Below are positions 1 through 6,415 of a DNA stretch of 17,680 nt, one piece after another. The stretch lies in NCBI GenBank assembly GCA_041667045.1, contig JBAYFS010000027.1, positions 1 to 17,680 on the forward strand, in the 5' to 3' direction. The notes beneath the pieces are model-generated. The model did not search any database and was not told the DNA's origin. It saw nothing but the letters and a program-made list of their open reading frames with translations. The number at the start of each line of letters is the position of its first letter. Position 1 is the stretch's first letter. A program made the position numbers and the translations under genes. Source of the DNA: JAQVSV01 sp041667045. Lineage in GTDB: Bacteria > Elusimicrobiota > Elusimicrobia > Elusimicrobiales > Elusimicrobiaceae.

Positions 1-642
1 GCCGTCGGAATAGCGGATTTTTTTGCCCGCGTTCACGCTTCTCGGATTATAGGAAATAGGAATTTCCATAATGGCTATTTTGCGGCGCAGTATTTTCGCG
101 GTTACTTCGGCGCAGAATTCGAAACGACGCGCTTTGAGTTCCAGGCTTTTGAGTATATCGGACCGGAAGGCCTTGTAGCAGGTCGGTTCGTCGGTAATAT
201 GGGAGCCGTACAGCGCGTTGGTCCACCAAGACACCAGCCGTCCGCCCAGATAAAACAGCCAGTTGGATTTTCCGTTAGCCTTGTTGAGTATGCGGGAGCC
301 GTAGACTACCGCCGCGCGGCCTTCTTCTATGGGGCGCACGATGCGCCCGTATTCGGCCGGATCGTATTCCAGATCCGCGTCCTGAATGATAATCGCTTCG
401 CCGGTCGCGGCCGCGATGCCCGTTCGCACGGCGGAGCCTTTGCCGGCATTGGTTTGGTGGCGCAGATATTTAAAGCCCGGCTGGCGGATGGTTTTGGCTA
501 TGGCAGGCGTGGCGTCGGAGGAACCGTCATCAACGAGAATAACTTCCATGTCCCGGCCCGGGTTTTTGCCGTAGACGGAGTCTAGGCATTGGAGCAGCGT
601 CGCCGCTTCGTTGTATGACGGGATGATGACGGATAATTTCAT
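1..642 (-). CDS. Family 2 glycosyltransferase, DPM1-like (partial, 3' end outside window)
   Basis: The N-terminal 214 codons are present and the gene runs off the left edge. It starts at ATG 642 with a GT-A fold beginning MKLSVIIPSYNEA. The nucleotide-binding DDGSSD lies at residues 38-43 and the DXD-type metal site QDAD at 87-90. A TDEPTCYKAFR segment (150-160) and PRSVNAGKKI (200-209) are typical of the dolichyl/polyprenyl-phosphate mannose synthase-like branch of GT2. Such enzymes move a sugar from a nucleotide sugar to a polyprenyl phosphate or a glycan at the cytoplasmic face of the membrane; the donor and acceptor cannot be read from sequence. No transmembrane segment is seen in the visible part, but C-terminal helices could lie outside. 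No clear Shine-Dalgarno precedes the ATG. The gene is divergent from the response regulator across a 69-base AT-rich gap. Confidence 0.9.
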   Translation of the reverse strand, partial: MKLSVIIPSYNEAATLLQCLDSVYGKNPGRDMEVILVDDGSSDATPAIAKTIRQPGFKYLRHQTNAGKGSAVRTGIAAATGEAIIIQDADLEYDPAEYGRIVRPIEEGRAAVVYGSRILNKANGKSNWLFYLGGRLVSWWTNALYGSHITDEPTCYKAFRSDILKSLELKARRFEFCAEVTAKILRRKIAIMEIPISYNPRSVNAGKKIRYSDG

Positions 643-711
643 AATCGGCTACAAAAAACCACCGATATATAATATCATAATATGGTAGAGGGTGTTTTCA
701 GGGGCTGATAT
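643..711. promoter_or_regulatory. Divergent promoter region between glycosyltransferase and response regulator
   Basis: A short AT-rich gap separates two divergent starts. On the plus strand a TATAAT box sits at 668-673, with no convincing -35, and an AGGGG Shine-Dalgarno at 700-704, 7 bases before ATG 712. On the minus strand TATTAT preceded by TGA, an extended -10-like arrangement, overlaps the same block. The assignment rests on motif match and position only. Confidence 0.4.
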
Positions 712-1479
712 ATGCAGAAAATTCTTGTTGTGGACGACGATCAGACAATATTGAAACTGCTGGTGGATGTCCTGTCCGTAGCTGGGTTTGAAGTTTTTAC
801 GGCGGAGGACGCGGTCAGCGCGGTGGCGGAATATGTGAAAAACAAACCGGCCCTGATGCTGGTTGATTTTGAAATTCCCGCCGGCGGAGGTGACACCGTC
901 GTTCGTCGTTTGCGCGGCGAGATGGGTCAGAAAATTCCAATTGTGATTGTGTCCGGTCATGAAGAAAACACGATCGGCGTTATTTTGAAGTTTTATAAAG
1001 TGAGTTTCCTTAAGAAACCGTTTTCGCGCGAAAAATTGCTGGCCGCGGTCGGCAGTGCGCTTGAACTGGAACTTAACGAATTGCTTAGCAGGAGAGAAGC
1101 GAACGACTCGTTAAAGCCGGGCAGTCTGCTAAATCCAGTGGTCAATCCGCCTATTAAAGTGGAAAGCGCCGATACCTCTGCGCCTCGCGGCGGATTGTTT
1201 TCCATTATCAAGAACAAACTGCAGGCGGATAAAGCTTCCGCCGCCGCGCCGCGCCCGGCGCCGGCGCTGGAAATTCATAAGGTTGTTCACGCCATTCCAG
1301 AGGAATCGGCGGAACCGGCGTTGAATGTAGACGGTCAGCTGAAACCCATTCTGCCGCAGAAGCCGGAAGCACCGCCGGCCCCGACGCCAGCCGTTCCTGA
1401 ACAGGCTCCGGCGCCGGAGGGACCAGGCAAGAAACCGGACCTGCCATTCAAGAGTTTTTGGAGCAACGAGAAGAAATAA
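712..1479 (+). CDS. Response regulator: receiver domain with disordered Pro/Ala-rich C-terminal tail
   Basis: The 255-residue protein has a CheY-like receiver domain at about residues 1-120. The acidic pocket is D8-D10, the phosphoacceptor D52 (LVDFEIP), the switch residue S81 and the conserved K102 of FLKKPF. After the receiver there is no DNA-binding, GGDEF or other known output domain. Instead there is a linker, a short hydrophobic segment GLFSIIKNKL (about 161-170), a long Pro/Ala/Glu-rich stretch (about 180-240), and an aromatic end, LPFKSFWSNEKK. The output is probably by protein-protein contact, as in stand-alone receivers, but the tail is unusual. No histidine kinase lies next to it. 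An AGGGG Shine-Dalgarno precedes the ATG and an intrinsic terminator follows the stop directly, so it is likely monocistronic. Confidence 0.85.
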   Translation: MQKILVVDDDQTILKLLVDVLSVAGFEVFTAEDAVSAVAEYVKNKPALMLVDFEIPAGGGDTVVRRLRGEMGQKIPIVIVSGHEENTIGVILKFYKVSFLKKPFSREKLLAAVGSALELELNELLSRREANDSLKPGSLLNPVVNPPIKVESADTSAPRGGLFSIIKNKLQADKASAAAPRPAPALEIHKVVHAIPEESAEPALNVDGQLKPILPQKPEAPPAPTPAVPEQAPAPEGPGKKPDLPFKSFWSNEKK

Positions 1480-1509
1480 AAAAAGCCCGCTTTAAAGCGG
1501 GCTTTTTTA
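1477..1509 (+). terminator. Intrinsic terminator after response regulator
   Basis: A perfect stem AAGCCCGC/GCGGGCTT with a short TTTAA loop is flanked by an A-run and a T-run. It starts at the stop codon of the response regulator gene and is symmetric enough to work in both directions. Confidence 0.85.
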
Positions 1510-1664
1510 TGTTTTGGTTTCCGTGCATGCGATATGTGGTGACGTTGCCCGGGTTAAGGCGGCGCGCTTTGTCTTCCGAAACGCTGCTGGATGCCGGCCT
1601 GCATTTATAGCGCGTGCGGAGAACCGAGCGAGGAATCACGCAGGTCAGCGCGCGCGTGGAGGCA
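1510..1664. other. Gap between two terminators; no gene recognised
   Basis: This GC-rich gap lies between two intrinsic terminators. Short open frames exist on both strands but have no homology I recognise and no ribosome binding site. GGTTTCCGTGCATGC (near 1515-1530) can pair imperfectly with GCGCGTGCGGAGAACC (near 1610-1625), so a structured RNA is possible. I could not match it to 6S, SRP, RNase P or tmRNA. Confidence 0.2.
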
Positions 1665-1702
1665 ATAAAAAACCGGCAGCCGTTAAGGCTGCCGGTTTTT
1701 TC
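1665..1702 (-). terminator. Bidirectional intrinsic terminator after arginine decarboxylase
   Basis: Perfect inverted repeat AACCGGCAGCC/GGCTGCCGGTT with loop GTTAA, flanked by A-run and T-run on both sides. It lies about 45 bases beyond the stop codon of the minus-strand arginine decarboxylase gene and would also stop transcription arriving from the left. Confidence 0.85.
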
Positions 1703-1747
1703 TGAGTCCCATGAAAAAAGACGAGTCTTCTCTGAAAGTTCCGCGTA

Positions 1748-2302
1748 TCAGTCAACGAAAACAGCGGCGGCCACAACCGTCGTCCACATGCCTTCCTGGC
1801 CTATCGCCGACTGCGTGACGTTGGCCGTGCGGACTATTTTGCCGCTCATCTTCCAGATTTCCTTCTTGTCGTCCCACGAGGTGGACTGGTCGAACTCAAG
1901 TCCCAGCGTGGTAGAAAGCATCAGCGCGGCGAGATCTTCGGCGTAATCGCCGGCCTGCTCGTCGGTTTCCCCGAAGCTGTGATGCTCCGAGATGTAACCG
2001 TGCTGCTGATCGCTGTTCTTCGGTATGGCAAGACCCACCGAGGCGGCCATAAGCCTGCGCTTTTCATCAGTCGCGTTGCGGCTGATTACACAGTGAAGTA
2101 TCTGTCCGCTGCTGAGTTTGACAAGCCCCTTTTCCGGGGTTATCACCCGGCAGTTGGGGGGGAAGATGCTCGATACGGGCACGAGATTGAATCTCGCGAT
2201 TTTTGCGTCCCGCAAAGCCTCTTCGAAGCTGGCAAGCTTTTCGCGATGCCGCCCAATTCCTTTTGTGAGGAATATCTCTTGGGGAACAAAAGGTTTATAC
2301 AT
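1748..2302 (-). CDS. Pyruvoyl-dependent arginine decarboxylase
   Basis: The 184-residue protein matches the PvlArgDC family over its full length. This enzyme makes agmatine from arginine, the first step of one polyamine route. The diagnostic VPVSSIFPP lies at residues 41-49; self-cleavage between S44 and S45 would turn S45 into the pyruvoyl cofactor. The acidic residue E106 in GYISEHHSFG fits the catalytic Glu region, and the C-terminal half has the usual EWxxxG-like replacement WKMSGKIVRT. The family is typical of archaea, chlamydiae and scattered bacteria. No agmatinase, agmatine deiminase or spermidine synthase gene is in the window. No Shine-Dalgarno precedes the ATG; an extended -10-like box ends 8 bases upstream, so the mRNA may be leaderless. 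The next internal ATG is at codon 84, so the start is not in doubt. Confidence 0.93.
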   Translation of the reverse strand: MYKPFVPQEIFLTKGIGRHREKLASFEEALRDAKIARFNLVPVSSIFPPNCRVITPEKGLVKLSSGQILHCVISRNATDEKRRLMAASVGLAIPKNSDQQHGYISEHHSFGETDEQAGDYAEDLAALMLSTTLGLEFDQSTSWDDKKEIWKMSGKIVRTANVTQSAIGQEGMWTTVVAAAVFVD

Positions 2303-2310
2303 ACAAATAA

Positions 2311-2319
2311 TTTATAACA
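2311..2319 (-). promoter_or_regulatory. Extended -10-like box directly before arginine decarboxylase start
   Basis: Read on the minus strand this is TGTTATAAA, a TGn extended -10 motif. It ends 8 bases before ATG 2302, which would place the transcription start at or within about two bases of the ATG. A weak -35 candidate, TTGCAA, lies at 2332-2337 with a short 15-base spacer. There is no Shine-Dalgarno in the interval. Confidence 0.45.
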
Positions 2320-2362
2320 ATTGCGCGACTATTGCAATAACATATTTTGCCTATTTTTCCGA

Positions 2363-3175
2363 CTAACCCGCTCCGAAAATTTCCAGGGCGTTTTTCAGCG
2401 TAAGTTCCGCCGTTTCGCGCTCGCTCAGGCCGAGCAGTTGGGACGTGTGGCGGCAGATTTCGGGAATATTTGAAGGGTCGTTGCGTTTTCCGCGTCGGGA
2501 CTGGGGCGGCAGGTAGGGGCAGTCGGTTTCCAAAACAATATTGGCGGAACCGGCTTTTTTTATTATTTCGCGCAGCGCGGAATTTTTCGGATAGCTTATC
2601 GTGCCGTTCACGCCCAGCAGAAGGCCCATGCCGAGCGCGGTTTTCGCGTCGTTTTCCGTGCCGGAAAAACAGTGCAGGATTCCGGAAAACCGTCTGCCTG
2701 CGGCGGGGGTCCAATGTTCGCGCATTATGGCGAACATATCGGCGTAAGCGTCGGCGCCCGGTTCGAAAGGATTGCGGCAGTGCAGCACGATCGGTTTGCC
2801 GGCGGAGGCGGTTTCTTTTAAAATAGACGCAAAAGCGGTTTTCTGCTCGGCTGGGCCGAGCGTATAACGCGCGTAGTCAAGTCCTATTTCGCCTATGGCG
2901 CGCACTTGGGGGTCTTGCAGGGTTTGGAGCAGACGCGCCATTGTCCGCGGCGTGGCGTGTTCGCAGTCCTGCGGATGGATTCCGCAGACCGCGTAAATCC
3001 TGCCCGGATAGTCCCGGCAGAGCTTTAACGCCGGCTCCCAGGTGTCCGGCACGCAGGCGGTTTCGAAGAGCAGATCGGTGCCGGACTCGAAACTCCGGTT
3101 AATGACTTCGGACCGGTCCGCGTCGAACGCCGGATCAGTAAGGTGGGTATGTGTGTCGCAGTATCTTATTTTCAT
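2363..3175 (-). CDS. tatD: TatD family metal-dependent hydrolase (DNase)
   Basis: The 270-residue protein is the expected length for TatD/YcfH, a TIM-barrel metal-dependent phosphoesterase with DNase activity in studied members. Metal ligands are visible in the family order: H9 and H11 (DTHTHL), E96 (GEIGLDY), H132 (VLHCRN), H168 (LHCFSG) and D218 (ETDCPYLPP). An upstream extension of the frame by 25 codons is rejected, because it has no family similarity and would run into the divergent rlmN gene. ATG 3175 gives the standard TatD N-terminus. The start lies only 31 bases from the rlmN start and has no Shine-Dalgarno; AT-rich -10-like sequence lies just upstream. The decarboxylase gene follows 60 bases downstream but has its own promoter candidate. 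Confidence 0.93.
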   Translation of the reverse strand: MKIRYCDTHTHLTDPAFDADRSEVINRSFESGTDLLFETACVPDTWEPALKLCRDYPGRIYAVCGIHPQDCEHATPRTMARLLQTLQDPQVRAIGEIGLDYARYTLGPAEQKTAFASILKETASAGKPIVLHCRNPFEPGADAYADMFAIMREHWTPAAGRRFSGILHCFSGTENDAKTALGMGLLLGVNGTISYPKNSALREIIKKAGSANIVLETDCPYLPPQSRRGKRNDPSNIPEICRHTSQLLGLSERETAELTLKNALEIFGAG

Positions 3176-3206
3176 GACGGTTATAATGTATACTTTAAAT
3201 AAGTCT
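3176..3206. promoter_or_regulatory. Very short divergent promoter region of tatD and rlmN
   Basis: Only 31 bases separate the two divergent ATGs. The plus strand has TATAAT at 3182-3187, 19 bases before the rlmN ATG. The minus strand carries TATACA and TATAAC in the same block, 11 and 4 bases before the tatD ATG. Neither gene has a recognisable Shine-Dalgarno here. The overlapping -10 boxes imply that the two promoters compete or are co-regulated (inference). Confidence 0.4.
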
Positions 3207-4232
3207 ATGAAATTTGAGCAGATAAAGAAATTTTTGAAGGAAGAAGGCATTCCGGGCTATCGGGCCGGACAGATCCGGGAAGCTGTTTTCAACCGGTTCA
3301 TCGCGTCGTGGGACGAGGCCACCAGCCTGCCCGCCGACATCAGGCGCATAATGGCGGACCGGTTCCCTCTGCTTTCCTTCGAGCCGGTTAAAGTGCTGGC
3401 TTCGAAAGACGGCACCGCTTATAAGGCGCTTTTAAGGACCGCGGACAAGGTCAAAATTGAAACCGTGCTTTTAAACTCCTTTAAAAACAACTGGAGCGTG
3501 TGCGTTTCCACGCAGGCCGGCTGTCCCGTGCGCTGCTCCTTCTGCGCTACGGGCAAACGCGGATTCAAGCGGAATCTGCACGCCGAGGAAATCGCGGACC
3601 AGGTGCTGTTCTGGGATCAGTACATGGCGAAGAAAAATATCGGCGAGCGTGTTTCTAGCGTGGTTTTTATGGGTATGGGCGAGCCTCTGCTCAATTACGC
3701 CGCTACGGTTAAGGCCGTGCAGGAATTGTCCGATCCGGATTACCTTAATATCGGCCTGCGCCACATTTCTATTTCAACGTCCGGGCACGCGGATAACATA
3801 AGGCGGCTGGCCGAGGATCTGCCGCAGGTCAATCTCGCCGTTTCCGTGCATACCGGCGTGGACGAGGAGCGCGACGACCTGGTGCCCATGAACAGGAAAT
3901 TCAATCTCGAAACCCTGGCCAAGGCCATAGAGTTTTTCATTCAGAAAACCGGGCGGCAGGTTTTTATCGAGTATACGCTTATAGACCATGTGAACGACAC
4001 GCCCAAGCATATCCGCATGCTTAACAAGTGGATACAAAGCATAAAGGACAATTATCTGATTCACATAAATCTCATCGCCTGCAATCCCACCGACGGCGAG
4101 CCGGAGAAAAAATCCCGCACGGGGCTTGAGGATTTTTCGGCGGGGCTTACCGGCTGCGGCCTCAAGGTCAGCATACGGCGCAGCCTGGGCGTGGATATCG
4201 GCGGCGCGTGCGGACAGCTTGCCGGGAAATGA
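3207..4232 (+). CDS. rlmN: Dual-specificity RNA methyltransferase RlmN
   Basis: The 341-residue radical SAM enzyme would methylate C2 of A2503 in 23S rRNA and A37 of some tRNAs. The CxxxCxxC cluster is C106, C110, C113 (GCPVRCSFCATG). C99, seven residues before it, matches the resolving Cys, and C335 near the C-terminus (GGACGQL) matches the methyl-carrying Cys, so both catalytic cysteines are kept. VFMGMGEPLLNY, ISTSGH and LAVSVHT are further family motifs. ATG 3207 gives the usual N-terminus (MKFEQIKKFL); the in-frame ATG at 3186 overlaps the -10-like box, and further upstream codons run into tatD. It is the first gene of a four-gene operon ending at the terminator near 5256-5278. Confidence 0.95.
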   Translation: MKFEQIKKFLKEEGIPGYRAGQIREAVFNRFIASWDEATSLPADIRRIMADRFPLLSFEPVKVLASKDGTAYKALLRTADKVKIETVLLNSFKNNWSVCVSTQAGCPVRCSFCATGKRGFKRNLHAEEIADQVLFWDQYMAKKNIGERVSSVVFMGMGEPLLNYAATVKAVQELSDPDYLNIGLRHISISTSGHADNIRRLAEDLPQVNLAVSVHTGVDEERDDLVPMNRKFNLETLAKAIEFFIQKTGRQVFIEYTLIDHVNDTPKHIRMLNKWIQSIKDNYLIHINLIACNPTDGEPEKKSRTGLEDFSAGLTGCGLKVSIRRSLGVDIGGACGQLAGK

Positions 4233-4247
4233 TTTTGCGGAGGGCTC

Positions 4248-4439
4248 ATGAAACGACGCGAGTTTATTAAGTATTTGGGCGAGCACGGCTGCGTGCTCGT
4301 GCGGGAAGGCGGAAAATATTCCGTATACTCCAATCCGGCCAACGGGATAGAGGTGCCGATAACCAGACACCCTGAAGTGGCCGATTTTACGGTGAAAAAA
4401 ATATGCAAAGAGCTTGGCATAGAACAGCCCGGAAGGTGA
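4248..4439 (+). CDS. Orphan HicA-like (YcfA/HicA, dsRBD-like fold) protein lacking catalytic His
   Basis: The 63-residue protein matches the HicA mRNA-interferase toxin family in length and motif order: MKRREFIKYLGEHGCVLVRE, GGKYSVY, IEVPITRHPE, then KKICKELGI. In characterised HicA proteins a Gly and a His at about positions 22 and 24 are needed for activity. Here G22 is kept but position 24 is Tyr (codon TAT), so RNase activity is doubtful. No hicB antitoxin gene lies on either side. The gene starts 15 bases after rlmN with a strong GGAGGG Shine-Dalgarno (4237-4242), and its 3' end overlaps the next gene. It therefore looks like a stably co-transcribed, possibly repurposed family member and not an active toxin-antitoxin unit. 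The family call is firm; loss of activity is inference. Confidence 0.82.
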   Translation: MKRREFIKYLGEHGCVLVREGGKYSVYSNPANGIEVPITRHPEVADFTVKKICKELGIEQPGR

Positions 4440-4945
4440 GGCTGTTTTTTGTTTTTTGCGCCGCCCTGGTTTGCGCGGGCTGCGCGACCGCCGCCGACCG
4501 CATGGACTGGATCAGCGTGGGGCCGGTTTACGCTAAAAAAGACGGCCTGGTGCCGGCTTACAGTTTCGGCGGCATCAGTAAACCGTGGCGCGCCATGGGG
4601 ATAATACGCAGTCCGTTCACGGACAGGGGAGACAGCGACGCTTTGGCGGAATATGTCAAACAGGCGCGCAAAATCGCCGCCCAGTACGGCGCGGACGCCG
4701 TGGTGGCCAAAGTGGTTGATAAAGACGAAACGCCCGCCGAGTATCTTCCCCGCGGGACGAAGCCGCAGTCGTATGTCTGGGCCGTGGCCGTGAAATTCGA
4801 AGAAAACGTGCAGGTGGAAAAACCTGTTTCCCTTTCCATTTTCGGAGCCAATGACTCGGTGCCCGGCACTGAGGACGCATTCAATGATGTGCCTGTTGAC
4901 CAGTCCGGATGGAAGATAGAATCGGTGCTCAACGGGAGGAAGTGA
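4403..4945 (+). CDS. Predicted lipoprotein of unknown function
   Basis: The 180-residue protein has a basic n-region (MQRAWHRTARKVR), a hydrophobic core (LFFVFCAAL) and a lipobox LVCAGC with the lipidated Cys at 27, so it should be an envelope lipoprotein. The mature part contains a GADAVVAKV segment (about 94-102) like those in small heavy-metal-binding or YbjQ-like and assembly lipoproteins, but I do not recognise the family. ATG 4403 is chosen because GGTGA lies 7 bases upstream (4391-4395). An alternative GTG at 4436 would overlap the HicA-like stop as GTGA and leave a 16-residue signal ending at the same Cys, so the mature protein is unchanged. It overlaps the HicA-like gene and the next ATG lies 2 bases after its stop, so translation is probably coupled. 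Confidence 0.75.
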   Translation: MQRAWHRTARKVRLFFVFCAALVCAGCATAADRMDWISVGPVYAKKDGLVPAYSFGGISKPWRAMGIIRSPFTDRGDSDALAEYVKQARKIAAQYGADAVVAKVVDKDETPAEYLPRGTKPQSYVWAVAVKFEENVQVEKPVSLSIFGANDSVPGTEDAFNDVPVDQSGWKIESVLNGRK

Positions 4946-4947
4946 TT

Positions 4948-5250
4948 ATGTCCGAGGAAACTTTATATGTGGACTGTCCCGTCTGCGGCTGCCGGCTTGA
5001 AGTGCTTAAAAAAAACGGGCAGGTTGTGAAGCACTGGGATAAGATTGACAAAGACGGCGGCGATATTTTTTCCCAGGCGCTGAAAAAACAGGCCGAGGAA
5101 AAGAAGAAACTGGACGATTATTTCAAAGCCGCGCCCGAAAATCTCGAGAAAAAGAAAAAAGAGCTGCTCGATAAGTTTGAAAGCGAGAAAAAGCGCATAA
5201 AAGACGAGAAGGATTTCGGAAAACCGCTCAATCCATTTGATCTCGATTAA
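4948..5250 (+). CDS. Small CPxCG zinc-knuckle and coiled-coil protein, unknown function
   Basis: This 100-residue protein starts at ATG 4948, 7 bases after a strong GGGAGGA Shine-Dalgarno, and 2 bases after the lipoprotein stop. Residues 8-18 (VDCPVCGCRLE) form a single CPxCG half of a zinc ribbon, with a third Cys next to it, so metal binding would need a dimer or other ligands such as H39. The rest (about 45-90) is a highly charged Lys/Glu helix likely to form a coiled coil. It has no signal peptide or membrane segment and is probably cytoplasmic. It is the last gene of the rlmN operon, directly before a terminator. I do not recognise a named family. Confidence 0.75.
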   Translation: MSEETLYVDCPVCGCRLEVLKKNGQVVKHWDKIDKDGGDIFSQALKKQAEEKKKLDDYFKAAPENLEKKKKELLDKFESEKKRIKDEKDFGKPLNPFDLD

Positions 5251-5255
5251 AAACT

Positions 5256-5279
5256 AAAGCCGCCTTCGGGCGGCTTTTG
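5256..5279 (+). terminator. Intrinsic terminator with UUCG tetraloop closing the rlmN operon
   Basis: Perfect 9-bp stem AAAGCCGCC/GGCGGCTTT with a TTCG tetraloop, ending in a short T-run. It lies 6 bases after the stop of the CPxCG protein gene and separates this operon from the sigma factor gene. Confidence 0.85.
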
Positions 5280-5348
5280 CATTCCCGGGGGGATAAAAAT
5301 GCATGCAATAAAAACGCGGGTTTTTGCGTTATACAGCAGGAGCTGAAA

Positions 5349-5933
5349 ATGACCGACGCCGAACTTGTGAGCTTGGCAAAGGCCGGGGACCGGGACGCTT
5401 TCGGCGTTCTGGTGGACAGGTATAAAGACCCCGTTTACGGTTTTATTCTTTCCCTTGTCAGGCGCGAGGACATAGCGGGCGATATTTTTCAGGAAGTGTT
5501 CATAAAGGTTTTACGCAATATTGACCGTTATCGCGAGGAAGGCAAGTTCAAGGCGTGGCTGTTCATGGCGGCTTCCAATATGGCGATGGACTATTACAGG
5601 AAAGAGGGCAGGCTGGCGGCCATGGAAATATCGCTTGATTATGAAACGCAGGACGACGGAGGGTCGGAAAGCTTGCATTCCAAAATCCCTTCAGGGGAAG
5701 CGACGCCCGAGCAGTACGCTTTAAGCTACGAGAATTCCGACCGCGTTAAAGCGGCGCTTAAAAAACTTTCGCCGGAGCAGCTGGAAGTCATTTTGCTGAA
5801 AGAATTTTCCGGCATGACGTTTAAAGAAATCGCCCTGACGCTGGGCGAGCCGTTGGGCACGGTTTTGGCGCGCATGAGCCGGGGTTTGAAAAAACTTCGC
5901 GCAGAGCTGGAGGCGGAAAATGGAAACGCTTGA
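5349..5933 (+). CDS. ECF-family RNA polymerase sigma factor
   Basis: The 194-residue protein has the two-domain ECF sigma layout. Region 2 lies at about 5-85, with the DIFQEVFIKVLRNIDRY and FKAWLFMAASNMAMDYYRK segments that bind core polymerase and the -10 element. An acidic linker follows (about 95-125). Region 4 at about 135-185 carries the helix-turn-helix (LSPEQLEVILLKEFSGMTFKEIA, split between two helices) that reads the -35 element. ATG 5349 is chosen over the upstream in-frame ATG 5277 because an AGGAG Shine-Dalgarno sits 6 bases before it, and because the upstream codons overlap the terminator and have no similarity. The last 14 bases overlap the anti-sigma gene, as expected for a coupled sigma/anti-sigma pair. 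Confidence 0.93.
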   Translation: MTDAELVSLAKAGDRDAFGVLVDRYKDPVYGFILSLVRREDIAGDIFQEVFIKVLRNIDRYREEGKFKAWLFMAASNMAMDYYRKEGRLAAMEISLDYETQDDGGSESLHSKIPSGEATPEQYALSYENSDRVKAALKKLSPEQLEVILLKEFSGMTFKEIALTLGEPLGTVLARMSRGLKKLRAELEAENGNA

Positions 5934-6414
5934 TCATTCGGAGAAAGTTTTGCTTTATCACTACGGCGAGTTGCCGGAGCCCGAGCGCGCGGCGTTCGAG
6001 CGCCATTTGGCGGACTGCCCGGACTGCCGGGCTACGCTCGGTGTTCTTCGGGGTGTTCATATGGTTCTGGCGGACGCCGCCGCGCCGTCTGCGCTTGTCG
6101 AGGGACTCAAGGGCCGTTTCGGGACCAAGTGGTACCAGGCGCTGTTCCACCGCCACGTTCTGCGGCTTGCCGCCGCGGGGGCGTGCGTGTCGGCGGCTTT
6201 TATCGTAATGACCTCGGTCAATTTATCAAACCGGGCCGATTTTACGGAACGGACCATTGTGTCCGGCGCAAAATTTGATGTGAAAGTTTCAACTTCCGCC
6301 GGGAAGGAAACGCCGGCCGAAAAAAAACCGGCGGCTCTTTCATATCAGAAGGATGATATTGACGCGCTTATGGACGAAATCAGCGCCATATCAAGCAGTA
6401 TGGAAAGCTTGTAA
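5920..6414 (+). CDS. Zinc-type (ZAS) anti-sigma factor, single-pass membrane protein
   Basis: The 164-residue protein begins with a short anti-sigma domain holding the zinc signature H29-x3-C33-x2-C36 (RHLADCPDCR) and an upstream H14 in LLYHYGELPE. A hydrophobic helix at about 80-100 (LRLAAAGACVSAAFIVMTSV) should cross the inner membrane, and about 64 residues lie outside, including a Lys/Pro/Ala linker and an acidic end, DDIDALMDEIS. By family, it would hold the sigma factor at the membrane until a signal releases it; the CxxC could make this redox-sensitive. The start overlaps the sigma gene by 14 bases and has a GGAGG Shine-Dalgarno inside it. The extracytoplasmic part is likely the sensing end (inference). 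Confidence 0.87.
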   Translation: METLDHSEKVLLYHYGELPEPERAAFERHLADCPDCRATLGVLRGVHMVLADAAAPSALVEGLKGRFGTKWYQALFHRHVLRLAAAGACVSAAFIVMTSVNLSNRADFTERTIVSGAKFDVKVSTSAGKETPAEKKPAALSYQKDDIDALMDEISAISSSMESL

Positions 6415-6415
6415 G

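Noticed and set aside
199..585. 128-codon plus-strand frame over the glycosyltransferase
   Set aside because: It is antisense to a clear GT2 gene with family motifs and has no ribosome binding site or recognisable similarity.
1510..1664. 6S, SRP, RNase P or tmRNA gene
   Set aside because: None of their conserved core sequences could be found; only weak general pairing is present.
2470..2826. 118-codon plus-strand frame over tatD
   Set aside because: Arg- and Cys-rich shadow translation of a GC-rich gene; tatD on the other strand keeps all metal ligands.
3774..4370. 198-codon minus-strand frame over rlmN and the HicA-like gene
   Set aside because: Spans two real plus-strand genes and their gap; no similarity recognised.
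4248..4439. Active hicAB toxin-antitoxin system
   Set aside because: No hicB gene on either side, and the catalytic His position is Tyr.
5277..5348. Upstream in-frame start of the sigma factor gene
   Set aside because: ATG 5277 overlaps the terminator of the previous operon and has no Shine-Dalgarno; ATG 5349 has AGGAG at the right spacing.
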